In this document: positions 43,388-52,661 of the stretch, in pieces | Numbering within the stretch: the first letter of the stretch is position 1 | Layout of the letters: each line of letters opens with the position of its first letter | From: Dehalococcoidia bacterium | Lineage (GTDB): Bacteria; Chloroflexota; Dehalococcoidia; Tepidiformales; Tepidiformaceae | Length of the DNA stretch: 64,000 bases | Direction of reading: 5' to 3' | Assembly (NCBI GenBank): GCA_020847985.1 | Contig: JADLBC010000008.1 | Coordinates: 124,001 to 188,000, forward strand | Notes under the pieces: generated by a model | The model's input: the letters and a program-made list of their open reading frames with translations, nothing else | What the model was told of the DNA's origin: nothing | The model's database searches: none | Made by a program: the position numbers and the translations under genes

Positions 43388-46015
43388 TCACACCACCCGG
43401 ACCCGCGACCCTCCCGCCGCGTCCTTCGTCACCTCGATCCGCCGCTCGAACCGCTCCCGCAACTCCTCCACATGCGTCACCACGAGGATCAGCTCGAACG
43501 GTTCGTGCAGAGGGCCCGGCCCGGCCGCATGCACGCCGCTGATCGCGTTGATCGCCTCCACCAGCCGGTCGATCCCCTCCGCATCCTGCGACCCGAATCC
43601 CTCATCGATGATGAGCGTCGGCAGCTCCGCGCCCGCGCGCTTCGCCAGCAACCGCGCCAGCGCAATCCGGAGCGCGAAATCCACCCGGAACGCTTCGCCG
43701 CCGCTGTACATCGCGTAGTCGCGCGTCCCCGCATCGTCGCTCACGAGGATCTCCAGGCTGTCGACCATCGTCCCCGACTGCTGCTCCTTGTGGGTGTCCA
43801 GCCGCACCGAGATCCGCCCGCCGGTCATCTGGTCGAGCCGCCGGTTCGCCTCTTCCTGCAACTCCGGCAGCGCCTGCTGGATGAGCATCGTCTGCACACC
43901 GTCCCGCCCGAACGCTGCTTCCAACTCCCGGTACGTGACCGCCTCTTCCCGCTTCGCCTCCAGGAGCGACCGTTCCAGCTCGACCTGCGCCTCAAGGTTG
44001 AGCAGCTGCTTCACACGGAAGTCGGCGGCTCCAAGCTCCTCGCGCAGGCGGCCGAGCCGCTGGCGCACCTCAGCCAGCTTCGCCGTGGCCTCCTCCAGTC
44101 TCGGCCGCACATCCTCGGCGATGGCCACGGCCGCGGCCGCCTGCTCCTTCGCTTTCGTCTCGGTCTCGATGGCCCGCTCGCATCGCGCCAGGTCCGCTTC
44201 CACGAGACCGATCTGGTCCTCGATGCCGGCCCGCTCCTTCTCCGCCACCAGCAGTGCCTGGAATCGCTGTTCGAAGGGCGCCAGCTCCCGCACCCGGTCC
44301 TCGGCCTTCGCATGGGCGGCGGCGTCATACCCGAGGTCCGCGAGCCCCTCGCGCGCCCGTACCGCGACCTGCCGCTCCCGCTCCGCGAACGCCTCCGTCG
44401 CGATCTGCTCCTTCAGCCGCGCCACCTCCGCCTCAATCGCGGGCAACTGCTCCGCCGCGCCGCGCGCGCTCGTGAGCTTCGCCCCGGCCTGCTGTCGCTC
44501 GCTCTGGAGGCGGCCGCGGTCCTTCCGCACCGCTGCCGCCACGTCATTGGCCCGGCGTTCGAATTCGGCGGCCGCGGCGGTCGCTGCTGCCGCCCGCTTC
44601 TCGGCATCGGCGTGGCGGTCGCCAAGCGCCTTCCGCATGCGGCTGTACTCCGCCCGGATGTGCTCGACATCCCCGGGCCCCAGCGCCGTCCGGCAGAGCG
44701 GGCACTCCGGCTTCCCCTCGATCTGGTCCTGCTTCTCCTTCAGCTCGCGATTCTCAGCCTTGCAGCGGCCCATCTCCGCCGCGGCCTCGGCCGCCGCCTG
44801 GCGCTCCGGCAGCGCCCGCGCCTTCAGGTCGTCCGCCTCGCGTTCGCGCTCATCGAGCGCGGCCAGGGCGTCGCTCAGCTCCCGGTCGCGCGTTTCCAGC
44901 GAAGGCAGCAGCGCGATCATCTCCCCGAGCAGGTCCGCGCGTTCGGTGCGGTTCTTCAGCTCGGTCTCGATGCGCACCCGCTCCGCGCCGACCACGGCTT
45001 CCGCCTGCTGGATCACGCTCTGGAAGCCCTGGGCGGCTGTCGCCTGCTGCTTGTAGCGATCCTCCTCCGCGCGCGCGGCCGCCAGGTCCGCGTAGCCCGC
45101 GCGCGTGTCCGCTCCCCGCTCGATGTCGCCGGTCACCTTTGCGAGCGAACCCCGCAGCATCTCCAACCGGGATCGCACGCTGGCGGCCTCGGCCTCGGCT
45201 GCCCGACCGCGCTCCGCGGCGTCGCGCACCGCCTTCACCAGCTGCTCGTACTGGTTCGCCGCATCGCGAAGCTCCTGCGCGGCCCCCTCATGCACGCGCT
45301 GCTCCATCTCGACTTCATCGCACTGTTCCGCGAGGGCGGCGCGCCGCTCCTTCAGCGCCGGCAACTCCTCCACCTCGCGGATCTTGTCCGCCATCGACCC
45401 GTCGGCGAGCTTCACCTCGCTCTCCGCCAATTTCCGCCGGTCGCCGGCGACCTTCGACCACACCTCCCACTGCTCCAGCCCGAGGATCTTGCGGAAGACC
45501 TCCTTGCGCTGCGCCGGCTTCTTCGATGTGAACTCGTCCGCCCGCCCCTGCGCGATGAATGCGCTGCTCACGAAGGTGTCGTAGTCCATTCGCGCGTGCT
45601 GGTTGATGGCCGCCTGTGTCTCCGCCACGACGCCGCCCGTCAGCGTCGTCCGCGAACCGTCCTCGTGGATGAGGAAGAAGTCCAGCGACACCGACTTCCT
45701 GCGCGACTTCCGGCGAATGACCAGGTACCGGCGCGCGTGTTCGCCGAGCCCGACATCGAACTCGAACTCGACGACGGCCTCGCTCTCTCCCCCCCGCACG
45801 ATGTCGTCGTCATTCGATCCGCGCGCCTGCTTCCACAGCGCCCACGACATCGCCTCCAGCAGCGACGACTTGCCGCTGCCGTTCTTGCCCCAGAGCACGG
45901 CCACCGCTGTCGCCGCGTCCCGGCCTTCCCGCCGCAGGGGGAGGAAATCGACCTCACACTCCCGGTACGAAAGGAAGTTATGAAGCTTCAGCCGCCGCGG
46001 AATCATCCGTGCCAC
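43388..46015 (-). CDS. sbcC: SbcC/Rad50-like ATPase
   Basis: 875 aa. Walker A WGKNGSGKSS near residue 43, long Glu/Arg/Ala coiled coils, zinc hook CPLC near the middle, second coil, signature region YSGGEAFRVDFALRIALARLL and Walker B PTLIIDEGFGSQD. Forms with SbcD the nuclease complex that processes hairpins and broken ends. Its start overlaps the end of the second phosphoesterase gene by 13 nt. Shorter than E. coli SbcC (about 1050 aa), close to archaeal Rad50. Confidence 0.9.
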   Translation of the reverse strand: MARMIPRRLKLHNFLSYRECEVDFLPLRREGRDAATAVAVLWGKNGSGKSSLLEAMSWALWKQARGSNDDDIVRGGESEAVVEFEFDVGLGEHARRYLVIRRKSRRKSVSLDFFLIHEDGSRTTLTGGVVAETQAAINQHARMDYDTFVSSAFIAQGRADEFTSKKPAQRKEVFRKILGLEQWEVWSKVAGDRRKLAESEVKLADGSMADKIREVEELPALKERRAALAEQCDEVEMEQRVHEGAAQELRDAANQYEQLVKAVRDAAERGRAAEAEAASVRSRLEMLRGSLAKVTGDIERGADTRAGYADLAAARAEEDRYKQQATAAQGFQSVIQQAEAVVGAERVRIETELKNRTERADLLGEMIALLPSLETRDRELSDALAALDEREREADDLKARALPERQAAAEAAAEMGRCKAENRELKEKQDQIEGKPECPLCRTALGPGDVEHIRAEYSRMRKALGDRHADAEKRAAAATAAAAEFERRANDVAAAVRKDRGRLQSERQQAGAKLTSARGAAEQLPAIEAEVARLKEQIATEAFAERERQVAVRAREGLADLGYDAAAHAKAEDRVRELAPFEQRFQALLVAEKERAGIEDQIGLVEADLARCERAIETETKAKEQAAAAVAIAEDVRPRLEEATAKLAEVRQRLGRLREELGAADFRVKQLLNLEAQVELERSLLEAKREEAVTYRELEAAFGRDGVQTMLIQQALPELQEEANRRLDQMTGGRISVRLDTHKEQQSGTMVDSLEILVSDDAGTRDYAMYSGGEAFRVDFALRIALARLLAKRAGAELPTLIIDEGFGSQDAEGIDRLVEAINAISGVHAAGPGPLHEPFELILVVTHVEELRERFERRIEVTKDAAGGSRVRVV

Positions 46016-46773
46016 TGCTCCCGCGGGTCGACCCAGCGCAACTCCCAGCGCACGCCCGCGTCATCGAAGTCGACCAGCGCCGCCCAGCCCGCCTTCTTGT
46101 TCGCGTCGCTGAGGGCCAGGGGCGCGCCGCTGTACACCGCCGTGAGCCCGCCCGTGGTCACGTCCGCGTGCGGCTCCCAGTGGCCCAGCGCCAGGTAGTC
46201 CCAGTGTTCGGCCGCGGCATGCAGCTCCGATTCGTGGATCAGCAGCGAACGGTGCATCTCGCCGCCATCGCGCACGAAGTGCCCGTGCGCCATCGCGATG
46301 TGCCAGCGGTCGTCCAGCCGCGCCGGGATGCCACTGAGCGGCTTGAAGTGCCAGTCGCTGTCGATATATGCCCGCCCCCAGAGCACGAGGTCCAGCTCTT
46401 CGGCGTGGATGTACTCGCCCGCGTGCGCCCGCACGATGCGAAGGTTCGGCGCCATCGCCTCGAGGTCATACCGCCAGTAGATGCGCCCTTCGTCCATCGG
46501 GTCGTGATTGCCCGGCAGCAAAAACGCCTTCCCCCGGAACCGCGCGATCTGTTCGCCCGCGAACTCCACCACCTCCGCAGCCACGCGGTCGTTATCGAAG
46601 AAGTCCCCGGCGATGAGCAAAGCGTCCGCCCGTTCGTCGTTCGCCAGCGAGATCACGTTCGCGAACGCCGCTTCCATGAGCGAACGCCGGTCGGCCCACG
46701 TCCCGTCCTTGCCGCTGTACGCGCCGAGATGGACGTCCGAGGTATGGACCACGCGCAGGGGCCGGCGGCTCAC
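46003..46773 (-). CDS. Second calcineurin-like phosphoesterase (SbcD/Mre11-like)
   Basis: 256 aa. Metal-site motifs VVHTSDVHLG, AGDFFDN, LPGNHD, MAHGHF and ALGHWEPHAD are all present, as in Mre11-type enzymes, but the capping domain is missing. It sits between the SbcD-like and SbcC-like genes and overlaps both (4 nt and 13 nt). GTG 46773 chosen because homologous sequence starts there. May be a paralogous nuclease subunit of the same complex. Confidence 0.82.
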   Translation of the reverse strand: MSRRPLRVVHTSDVHLGAYSGKDGTWADRRSLMEAAFANVISLANDERADALLIAGDFFDNDRVAAEVVEFAGEQIARFRGKAFLLPGNHDPMDEGRIYWRYDLEAMAPNLRIVRAHAGEYIHAEELDLVLWGRAYIDSDWHFKPLSGIPARLDDRWHIAMAHGHFVRDGGEMHRSLLIHESELHAAAEHWDYLALGHWEPHADVTTGGLTAVYSGAPLALSDANKKAGWAALVDFDDAGVRWELRWVDPREQWHG

Positions 46774-48083
46774 GATGTCGTCTCCATCAGGTCCCGTGCC
46801 GCTGCCCGCAGCCGCGCCAGCTTCTTCTCCTCTGTCTTTTTCGCCCGGAAGTAGAGGTCGAGCGTTTCCAGCGCGGAGAGGCCGTCCGTCGTCACCCCTG
46901 CCGGCAGGAGCGCGCGATCCTCGCGCGGCTTCACCGTGCGTATCCCCGCCACGTAGTGCGCCGGTTCGAGCAGCCTGCGCGCATCCGGGATGCGGAAGCT
47001 CCGCTCCTGCTTCGCCGCAAGCTCGGCGTCTCCGTCGTCCCCCTTCGCGCTTCGCGGGCGGCCAAGCATCACTTCCACCCGCACGATGGCATCCCCCACG
47101 TTGGCCTTCTCGATGGCGGTGCATACCTCGGGCGTCGGATCGTCCTCCTTCGGGCGTACAGTCACGGTCACGAACCGCCGCGACGGTACCTCCTCCAACC
47201 GCGGGATGCCGCTTCCACCGATGCGGCTCCCACGCGGCTTCGCGGGGTCGATGTCGAACACCATGAACCCCTTCTTCTGCCCTTCCTCCCCGAAGTCCAC
47301 CGCCTGCATCGACCCCGAATACCACGTCGGGGTCTGCTTCTGCAGGTCCATGTTGTTGTGGTGGTGCCCCAGCGCGATGTAATCGAACAAGCCATCCGGC
47401 AGCGCCGATTTCAGCAGCGTCGGCGCCGTGCCCACCGTCATCCACTGCTCGCTGCCCGGGTTCTCCCGCACCAGGAAGTCGTTGATCGAAACATGCGCCG
47501 CCAGCACGGCCGGCACACCCGGGTCGAGCGCCTCCGCCTGCGCCATCACGTGCTCCGTCATCGCGTGTTCGATCCGGGCATGCAACTGGTCGATGGACAT
47601 GCCGTCGCACTCCGGGCTGTTCGCCACGAAACGGCTCACCTGCGGCCAGGGCAGGAACGCGATTTGCAGCGGCCCCGACCGCGTCTCCAGGACATACGGT
47701 TTCGCGCCTTGCCCCTCGAACCACGCGTTATCACCGACCATCACGCAGGGCACGTCGAGGGTCCGGTAGATCTCCAGCGCGTGCGCCCGGCCCTCCGCGT
47801 TCGGGAGATCGTGATTGCCCACGAGCAGGAACGATGGGATGCCCGCCGCGCTCAGCCGCCGGATGCGCCGTGCGAATTCGCGCTGATGCGTCTGCGAAGG
47901 TTCCCGCGCCTTGTACGCATCCCCCGCGAAGATGACTGCGTCCACGCGCTCCGCCTCGGCGTACGCCACCAGTGAATCGAACGCGACGAGGAAGTCCTCC
48001 ATCCGCGACGACCACCCCTTCTCGGTCGGCCGCCCGTAGTTCTCGACTCCGATGTGCAGATCGGCGAAATGGATGATGCGCAT
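46770..48083 (-). CDS. sbcD: SbcD/Mre11-like exonuclease
   Basis: 437 aa. Phosphoesterase motifs in order: FADLHIGV, FAGDAYK, LVGNHDLPN, AAHVSIN and ALGHHHNNM, then a capping domain (RFVTVTVRPKEDD) and a helical C-terminus that would bind the Rad50 coiled coil. Mn-dependent exo/endonuclease of the SbcCD complex. First gene of the operon; TAGGAT lies 8 nt before the ATG with no ribosome site, so leaderless translation is likely. Confidence 0.9.
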   Translation of the reverse strand: MRIIHFADLHIGVENYGRPTEKGWSSRMEDFLVAFDSLVAYAEAERVDAVIFAGDAYKAREPSQTHQREFARRIRRLSAAGIPSFLLVGNHDLPNAEGRAHALEIYRTLDVPCVMVGDNAWFEGQGAKPYVLETRSGPLQIAFLPWPQVSRFVANSPECDGMSIDQLHARIEHAMTEHVMAQAEALDPGVPAVLAAHVSINDFLVRENPGSEQWMTVGTAPTLLKSALPDGLFDYIALGHHHNNMDLQKQTPTWYSGSMQAVDFGEEGQKKGFMVFDIDPAKPRGSRIGGSGIPRLEEVPSRRFVTVTVRPKEDDPTPEVCTAIEKANVGDAIVRVEVMLGRPRSAKGDDGDAELAAKQERSFRIPDARRLLEPAHYVAGIRTVKPREDRALLPAGVTTDGLSALETLDLYFRAKKTEEKKLARLRAAARDLMETTS

Positions 48084-48091
48084 TGGTGTTT

Positions 48092-48097
48092 ATCCTA
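48092..48097 (-). promoter_or_regulatory. -10 box TAGGAT, leaderless sbcD operon
   Basis: On the minus strand TAGGAT (48097-48092) ends 8 nt before the sbcD ATG at 48083. Confidence 0.4.
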
Positions 48098-48125
48098 CCG
48101 GGATAGGCCCGCCCCGGGTACCTCG

Positions 48126-48806
48126 TCAGACTGCCTCTTGACCTGCCAGCACCGGCGGCTTTCGGTAGACCCGCAGCTCCAAAAGACCGGCCGCGATGCG
48201 CCGCCGTGCGAGCAGCACCAGCCCCCGGATCGGGTCGTCGTGCCACGGATGGTCGACCACCACCGCGACGCCGCCTGTCGCGAGTACCCGCTCCGTCTCC
48301 GCCGCGATCGCCCGCCCGACATCGCCAGGGACGTGCCCGAGCACATGGCATGCCGTCACCGCGTCGAACGCCTCGTCCGGCCATGGCAATGCCGCCGCAT
48401 CCGCGTGCACCAGCGCCGCCGAGGGAGCCTGCCGTCCCGCCCGTTCCAGCATGTATGGCGAAAGGTCCACCCCCGCGACGGTCGCCCCCGGGAGCTGGTC
48501 GCGCAGCGCCCGCAACAGTGTCCCGGGCCCGCAGCCGATATCGAGCACGTTCGCCGTGCCGCTTTCGCGCAGCGCCCGCGCCACCATGCGGAAGGCGCGC
48601 GTTGCCGAGAGTTCCCAGTACAAAAGTGCGACCAGGTGCTCATACGCTGCCGCGCTCCGCCGCGAGAGGTAGCCCTCGGGGAGGAAGTGCCAGCGATGCA
48701 GGTACCACTCGGGGTATCCCACCCCGCGGTTCGCCAGCGGCAGCTTCGTCGCAGCGAGGACGTGCCGCGCGCGGCGGGCCGGCGATATCCGCTTGATCGG
48801 CAGCAT
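48126..48806 (-). CDS. Class I SAM-dependent methyltransferase
   Basis: 226 aa. SAM site VLDIGCGPGTLLRAL (motif I) about residue 88, VDLSPYML, HADAAALPWPDEAFDAV and a post-motif VLGHVPGD. Methyltransf_11-type; small-molecule or lipid substrate not predictable. Has 80 residues before the SAM domain. Divergent from the ABM gene. Confidence 0.87.
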   Translation of the reverse strand: MLPIKRISPARRARHVLAATKLPLANRGVGYPEWYLHRWHFLPEGYLSRRSAAAYEHLVALLYWELSATRAFRMVARALRESGTANVLDIGCGPGTLLRALRDQLPGATVAGVDLSPYMLERAGRQAPSAALVHADAAALPWPDEAFDAVTACHVLGHVPGDVGRAIAAETERVLATGGVAVVVDHPWHDDPIRGLVLLARRRIAAGLLELRVYRKPPVLAGQEAV

Positions 48807-48898
48807 GCCCGCATCCTAGGGCTACACGCCCGCGCCCGCCACGCGACGCTCCCCCCGGCCCCCCGCTAGAATCGCACGAACTCACCCCGGGAGAACCC

Positions 48899-49201
48899 AT
48901 GCTTACCATCGTTGCGAAGCTCCAGGCCGCCGAAGGCAAGGCCGATGAACTCAAGGCCATCCTCACCGGCATGGTCGCGCAGGTGAAGGCCAACGAGGCC
49001 GGCGCCGTCCCCGTCTACTCCCTCCACGAGTCCAGCACCGAACCCGGCCTCTTCCTCTTCTACGAGCAGTATCGCGACGCCGAAGCCCTCGCCGCTCACG
49101 GCAAGACCGAACACATGGCCGCCATGAACGCCTCCCTCAAGGGCATGCTCGGTGGCCGCCCGGTCATCGAGCGCTACATCCAGGTCGCCGGCGTTTCCTG
49201 A
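48899..49201 (+). CDS. Antibiotic-biosynthesis-monooxygenase (ABM) domain protein
   Basis: 100 aa dimeric alpha-beta barrel protein. LTIVAKLQAAEGKADELKAIL, then YSLHESSTEPGLFLFYEQY, matches the ABM/YgiN quinol-monooxygenase-like family. These act on quinones or aromatic compounds, or as haem-binding proteins. A GGGAG ribosome site precedes the ATG and a TAGAAT -10 lies about 25 nt upstream. Confidence 0.85.
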   Translation: MLTIVAKLQAAEGKADELKAILTGMVAQVKANEAGAVPVYSLHESSTEPGLFLFYEQYRDAEALAAHGKTEHMAAMNASLKGMLGGRPVIERYIQVAGVS

Positions 49202-49213
49202 TCGGCCTGCACT

Positions 49214-50452
49214 TCATGGCGAAGTGTCTTCGGCCTTCCCGCCGAGGACCTCGCCGTTGTGTTCCCCCAGCAGCGGCGGCCGCCGGTACACTCCCGGCGG
49301 CGTCGCCGTCATCCGGATTGGCGTGTTCGGCAGCACCACCGGCCGCGGACTCCCCGGGTGTTCCACCGCCACCAGCACGTCCCGCGCGCGCGTATGCGGG
49401 TCCGCGAAAATCGCCGCGGCATCGTTCACCGGCCCGACCGGTACGCTTCCCGCCAGCTGCTCGACAATCGCCGCCGTCGTGTGGGCTCGTGTCCAGGATT
49501 CGATTACCTCGCGCACGAACGCCGCGTTTCGCACGCGGTCGACGTTGCTCTCCGTGCGCGGGTCGTGGATGAGGTCCGGTCGATCGATGTGCGCGGCGAG
49601 CATCGCCCAGTGGTGCGCCGTCGGCGCGGCGATCGCGCAATGCCCGTCGGCCGTGGGGTAGATGTCGAACGGCGTGAGTTGCGTGTGGCCGTTCCCCTGC
49701 GGCTCCGTCACGATCCCCTGGTACGAATACCGGTACACGATTGACTCGCACAGCGCGACCACCGCGTCGTACATCGAAATATCCACGAACTGCCCCTGGC
49801 CCGTCGCCTTCGCGTGCAGCAACGCCGAGACGATGCCCACCGCCGCCATCGTCCCGGGGAACAGGTCGCCCACGCTCGGCCCCGCCTTCAGCACGTGCTC
49901 CGCGTCCGTCCCCGTCATGCTCACGACGCCGCCCATGGCCTGCGCCACGATGTCGTACGAAGGCCAGTCGACGTACGGCGAAACGCCCGTGCGCGGGTCC
50001 CCAAAGCCGCGAATCGCCCCATACACCAGCCGCGGGTTCCGCTCGGCCAGCACCTCGTACCCCATCCCGAGCCGTTCCATCACCCCCGCGCGGAAGTTCT
50101 CCACCACCGCGTCCGCGTCATCGATGAGCCCGCGCACCTGTTCGCGTGCCTCTTCCGCGCCAAGGTCGACCATGATGCCGCGCTTGTTCCGGTTGATGCT
50201 CGCGAAGTAGCCGCCAAAGGCTCGCAGTTCGTCCCCCGTGGGGAACGGCTGCGAGTATCGCGAGAAGTCCCCCTCCGGCGGCTCGATTTTGATCACGTCC
50301 GCCCCCAGGTCGGCCAGGAGCATCGTGCAGTACGGCCCCGCCAGCGCCCGCGTGAAATCGACGATGCGCAGCCCCTTGAGCGGTCCCCTGGCCGCCGCCG
50401 CCATGGGAGCGGCCCATTCGTGCGCACGCTCCCATTCCCGGGCTTCGCTCAC
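49214..50452 (-). CDS. CaiB/BaiF CoA-transferase family protein
   Basis: 412 aa. GLRIVDFTRALAGPYCTMLLADLGADVIKIEPP, NFRAGVMERLGMGYE and a candidate catalytic Asp196 in GPSVGDLFPG are the class III features. Less like the other two CaiB proteins here. Start (GTG 50452) overlaps the stop of the MaoC gene by 4 nt, so it is made together with the two hot-dog subunits, probably in one acyl-CoA degradation route. Confidence 0.88.
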   Translation of the reverse strand: MSEAREWERAHEWAAPMAAAARGPLKGLRIVDFTRALAGPYCTMLLADLGADVIKIEPPEGDFSRYSQPFPTGDELRAFGGYFASINRNKRGIMVDLGAEEAREQVRGLIDDADAVVENFRAGVMERLGMGYEVLAERNPRLVYGAIRGFGDPRTGVSPYVDWPSYDIVAQAMGGVVSMTGTDAEHVLKAGPSVGDLFPGTMAAVGIVSALLHAKATGQGQFVDISMYDAVVALCESIVYRYSYQGIVTEPQGNGHTQLTPFDIYPTADGHCAIAAPTAHHWAMLAAHIDRPDLIHDPRTESNVDRVRNAAFVREVIESWTRAHTTAAIVEQLAGSVPVGPVNDAAAIFADPHTRARDVLVAVEHPGSPRPVVLPNTPIRMTATPPGVYRRPPLLGEHNGEVLGGKAEDTSP

Positions 50453-50943
50453 CGCGCGCCCCAGTGCGACCGCCGCTTCACGAGCACCGTCCGTTCGCCT
50501 TCGAAGACCACGCGGTCGTCGTGCGTCACGCCCCAGTGCTTGAAGGTCACGAGCCCCGCGTCGCCGCGCTCGGGCGAAGCCTCCGCCGCGATCACCTCGC
50601 TGAAGGCATAGATGGTGTCGCCGTGGTGGACCGGGCTCGTGAACCGCAGCTTATCCAGCCGCACCTCCGCGATCGCGTTCTCGGCCGTGTCCTGGCTCGC
50701 CAGCCCGATCACCATCGACCCCGTAATGAGCCCGAACACCACGCGCCCCTCGCCCAGCGGCGAATTCCCACCGCGCGAGGCGTGCTCGTTCCAGTGCGCC
50801 TGTGCCGTGTTCACCACGGCCTTGCTGAGGTAGTTGTTCTCCACTTCGTCGACGGTCGCGCCGCGTGCGTGCCGCATCTTGCGACCCACCGGGAAGTCCT
50901 CGAAGTACGTGCCCGTGCCCGTGAGCGCTGCCACCCGGTCCAT
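50449..50943 (-). CDS. MaoC-family hydratase
   Basis: 164 aa hot-dog protein. YFEDFPVGRKMRHARGATVDEV, later NEHASRGGNSPLGEGRVVFGLITGSMVIG and HHGDTIYAFSEV match MaoC dehydratases of the mesaconyl-CoA/enoyl-CoA hydratase-2 type. Its ATG shares one base with the upstream stop. Operon MaoC-N (50943-51431), this gene, then CaiB. Confidence 0.82.
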   Translation of the reverse strand: MDRVAALTGTGTYFEDFPVGRKMRHARGATVDEVENNYLSKAVVNTAQAHWNEHASRGGNSPLGEGRVVFGLITGSMVIGLASQDTAENAIAEVRLDKLRFTSPVHHGDTIYAFSEVIAAEASPERGDAGLVTFKHWGVTHDDRVVFEGERTVLVKRRSHWGAR

Positions 50944-51431
50944 CACGCTTCCCTCCGCTTCGCCACCAGGTTCGTCCGGCGGTACGTCAGCACCACCTCG
51001 CCCCGCTGGTTCGCCACCGTCGTCTGCCACGTCACGATCCCGCTCGTCGGCCGCGACGTCGATTCGCGCTTCTCCAGCACTTCCGAATGCGCCGTGATCG
51101 TGTCGCCGGGGTACACCGGAGCGAGGAAGCGGCAATCCTCCACCCCGAGGAAGGGTCCGCCCGCTTCGCTCAGGTCCTCCACCGACATGCCCACCGCCGT
51201 GCAGAGCACGAGCATCGGGTTCACGACCATCCCCGGGTGGCCCAGCGCGCGTGCATATTCGGAGTTGATGTACAGCGGGTTCCAATGGCACGTCGCCGAG
51301 GAGAACGTCACGTTGTCCGCCTCGGTGATCGTGCGTCCCCAGTGGTGCACCCACGTCTGCCCTTGTTCGAAGTCCTGGAACTGGTTCCCGTGCCGTATCA
51401 GCGGGAACGACGCCGCGTCAAAGTCGCCCAC
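50943..51431 (-). CDS. MaoC-N-type hot-dog protein
   Basis: 162 aa. RTITEADNVTFSSATCHWNPLYIN holds an N-P-L-Y motif where MaoC enzymes have N-P-x-H; GVEDCRFLAPVYPGDTITAHSEV is typical of the fold. The pair with the next gene should form a two-subunit hydratase. GTG 51431 chosen because GGGAGG is just upstream; an in-frame ATG at 51491 would add residues without support. First gene of the three-gene operon. Confidence 0.8.
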   Translation of the reverse strand: MGDFDAASFPLIRHGNQFQDFEQGQTWVHHWGRTITEADNVTFSSATCHWNPLYINSEYARALGHPGMVVNPMLVLCTAVGMSVEDLSEAGGPFLGVEDCRFLAPVYPGDTITAHSEVLEKRESTSRPTSGIVTWQTTVANQRGEVVLTYRRTNLVAKRREA

Positions 51432-51592
51432 GAGGCCTCCCTGCGCACCGCCAGCCGGCGGCCGCCAATTCGATGCGCGAAGGCTACGCATCTGGCGCGT
51501 CTTCGTGAAGGGCCGTTCTCCTGTTACGAACAGTTGAACTCACGCCCTCCGGGGTTCCGTTCCGCACCGATTGGTGACAGAATCTATCAACA

Positions 51593-52657
51593 ATGTCGCG
51601 CTTGAAGCCCGAACCCCGCTCGCTGTACGCATGCTGCTGGAGCACGATCTCCTGCGCCGCGGGCGAGGTCGCTCGTGTCCAGCGCCTCGCGGCCGAACTC
51701 CACCCCGGCGCCTCGGTCGTCGTGAGCTGCCAGCGCGTCGAGGCCTACGGCACGGTCCCCTGCGCCTGCGAAGCGCCCTTGCACGCCTCCGGCGATGATG
51801 CTCTCCGCCATCTTGCCGAAGTGGCCGCCGGGCTCCATTCCGTCGTCCTCGGCGAAGAGCAGATTCTCGGGCAAGTCCGGCGTGCTTTCGATGACGCAGC
51901 ACCCGGCCAGCGCAAGCTCGCCGACATCGCCCTCGCCTCCGCCCGCGAACTTCGCCGCGAGACCGACTTTAACAGCCACGCCGGCGCCCTCCTCGACCGC
52001 GCCCTTCGCACCGCCGGGATGAAGGCCGGAGGGCGGCTGCTCGTCCTCGGCGGCGGTCAGCTCGGCCGTCTCGTCGCCCGCCGCGGCCTCGAAACCGGCT
52101 TCAGCGACGTCATCATCGCCGCGCGCACCCGCCCGGCCGATATCCCCGGCATCCGCTATGTCCCCCTCGCCCGTGCGCACACCCTCGAACCGGTGGCCGT
52201 CATCGCCGGGTGCCTTGGGAGTTCCGCCGGCGAGGTCCTCCCCGAGGACCTGCCTGCCGCTGCACTGCTCGCCGACCTCGGGACCCCGCGCAACTTCGCC
52301 GATGGCCAGGCCGCCCCCGTCGTCACGCTCGCGGGCATGCTCGCCGATGAGCACGCCCGCCCCCACGCGATGAAGCGCCGCGGCGAGCTCCGCGAACGCC
52401 TCGGCGCCATCCTCGATGTCCGCCTCGCCGCCGCCCTGCGCGCCGGGTCACCCGTCGCCGGCCTGCGCTTCGAGGTCGAACGCGTCCGCCAGCGCGAACT
52501 CGCGCGCATGCTCAAGCTCCATCCCGAGCTTCCCGCCGAGACCCTCGACGCCTTCGCCCGCGCCCTCGTGAACCAGCTCTTCCACCTCCCATCCGCCCGC
52601 CTGAAGGAAGACCTCGCCCTCGGCGCCCGCGTCGCGGACCTCTTCGCCCCTGCCTGA
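51593..52657 (+). CDS. Degenerate glutamyl-tRNA-reductase-like protein
   Basis: 354 aa. Recognisable GluTR parts: SCQRVEAYG (normally S-C-N-R-T-E), HLAEVAAGLHSVVLGEEQILGQV (near the family's VAAGLDSMVLGE), the NADPH loop VLGGGQLGRLVARRGLE, LADLGTPRNF and a C-terminal dimerisation helix. GluTR makes glutamate-1-semialdehyde for haem. It is about 80 residues short and lacks the N-terminal S-H-x-T-A-P motif; several strict residues have changed. It may be a divergent HemA or a paralogue with a new job. No other hem gene is adjacent. Confidence 0.7.
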   Translation: MSRLKPEPRSLYACCWSTISCAAGEVARVQRLAAELHPGASVVVSCQRVEAYGTVPCACEAPLHASGDDALRHLAEVAAGLHSVVLGEEQILGQVRRAFDDAAPGQRKLADIALASARELRRETDFNSHAGALLDRALRTAGMKAGGRLLVLGGGQLGRLVARRGLETGFSDVIIAARTRPADIPGIRYVPLARAHTLEPVAVIAGCLGSSAGEVLPEDLPAAALLADLGTPRNFADGQAAPVVTLAGMLADEHARPHAMKRRGELRERLGAILDVRLAAALRAGSPVAGLRFEVERVRQRELARMLKLHPELPAETLDAFARALVNQLFHLPSARLKEDLALGARVADLFAPA

Positions 52658-52661
52658 GGCG

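Noticed and set aside
43472-46198. A 908-codon open frame on the plus strand, antisense to sbcC
   Set aside because: GC-rich coding sequence leaves the opposite strand open. Its protein is His/Arg/Leu-rich without motifs, while the minus strand has a full Rad50 pattern. The same holds for long antisense frames at 5565-7541, 18428-20422 and 39977-41665.
46774-47724. A 317-residue N-terminal extension of the second phosphoesterase
   Set aside because: It overlaps sbcD in another frame and is Gly/Arg/Ala-rich; the conserved sequence starts at GTG 46773.
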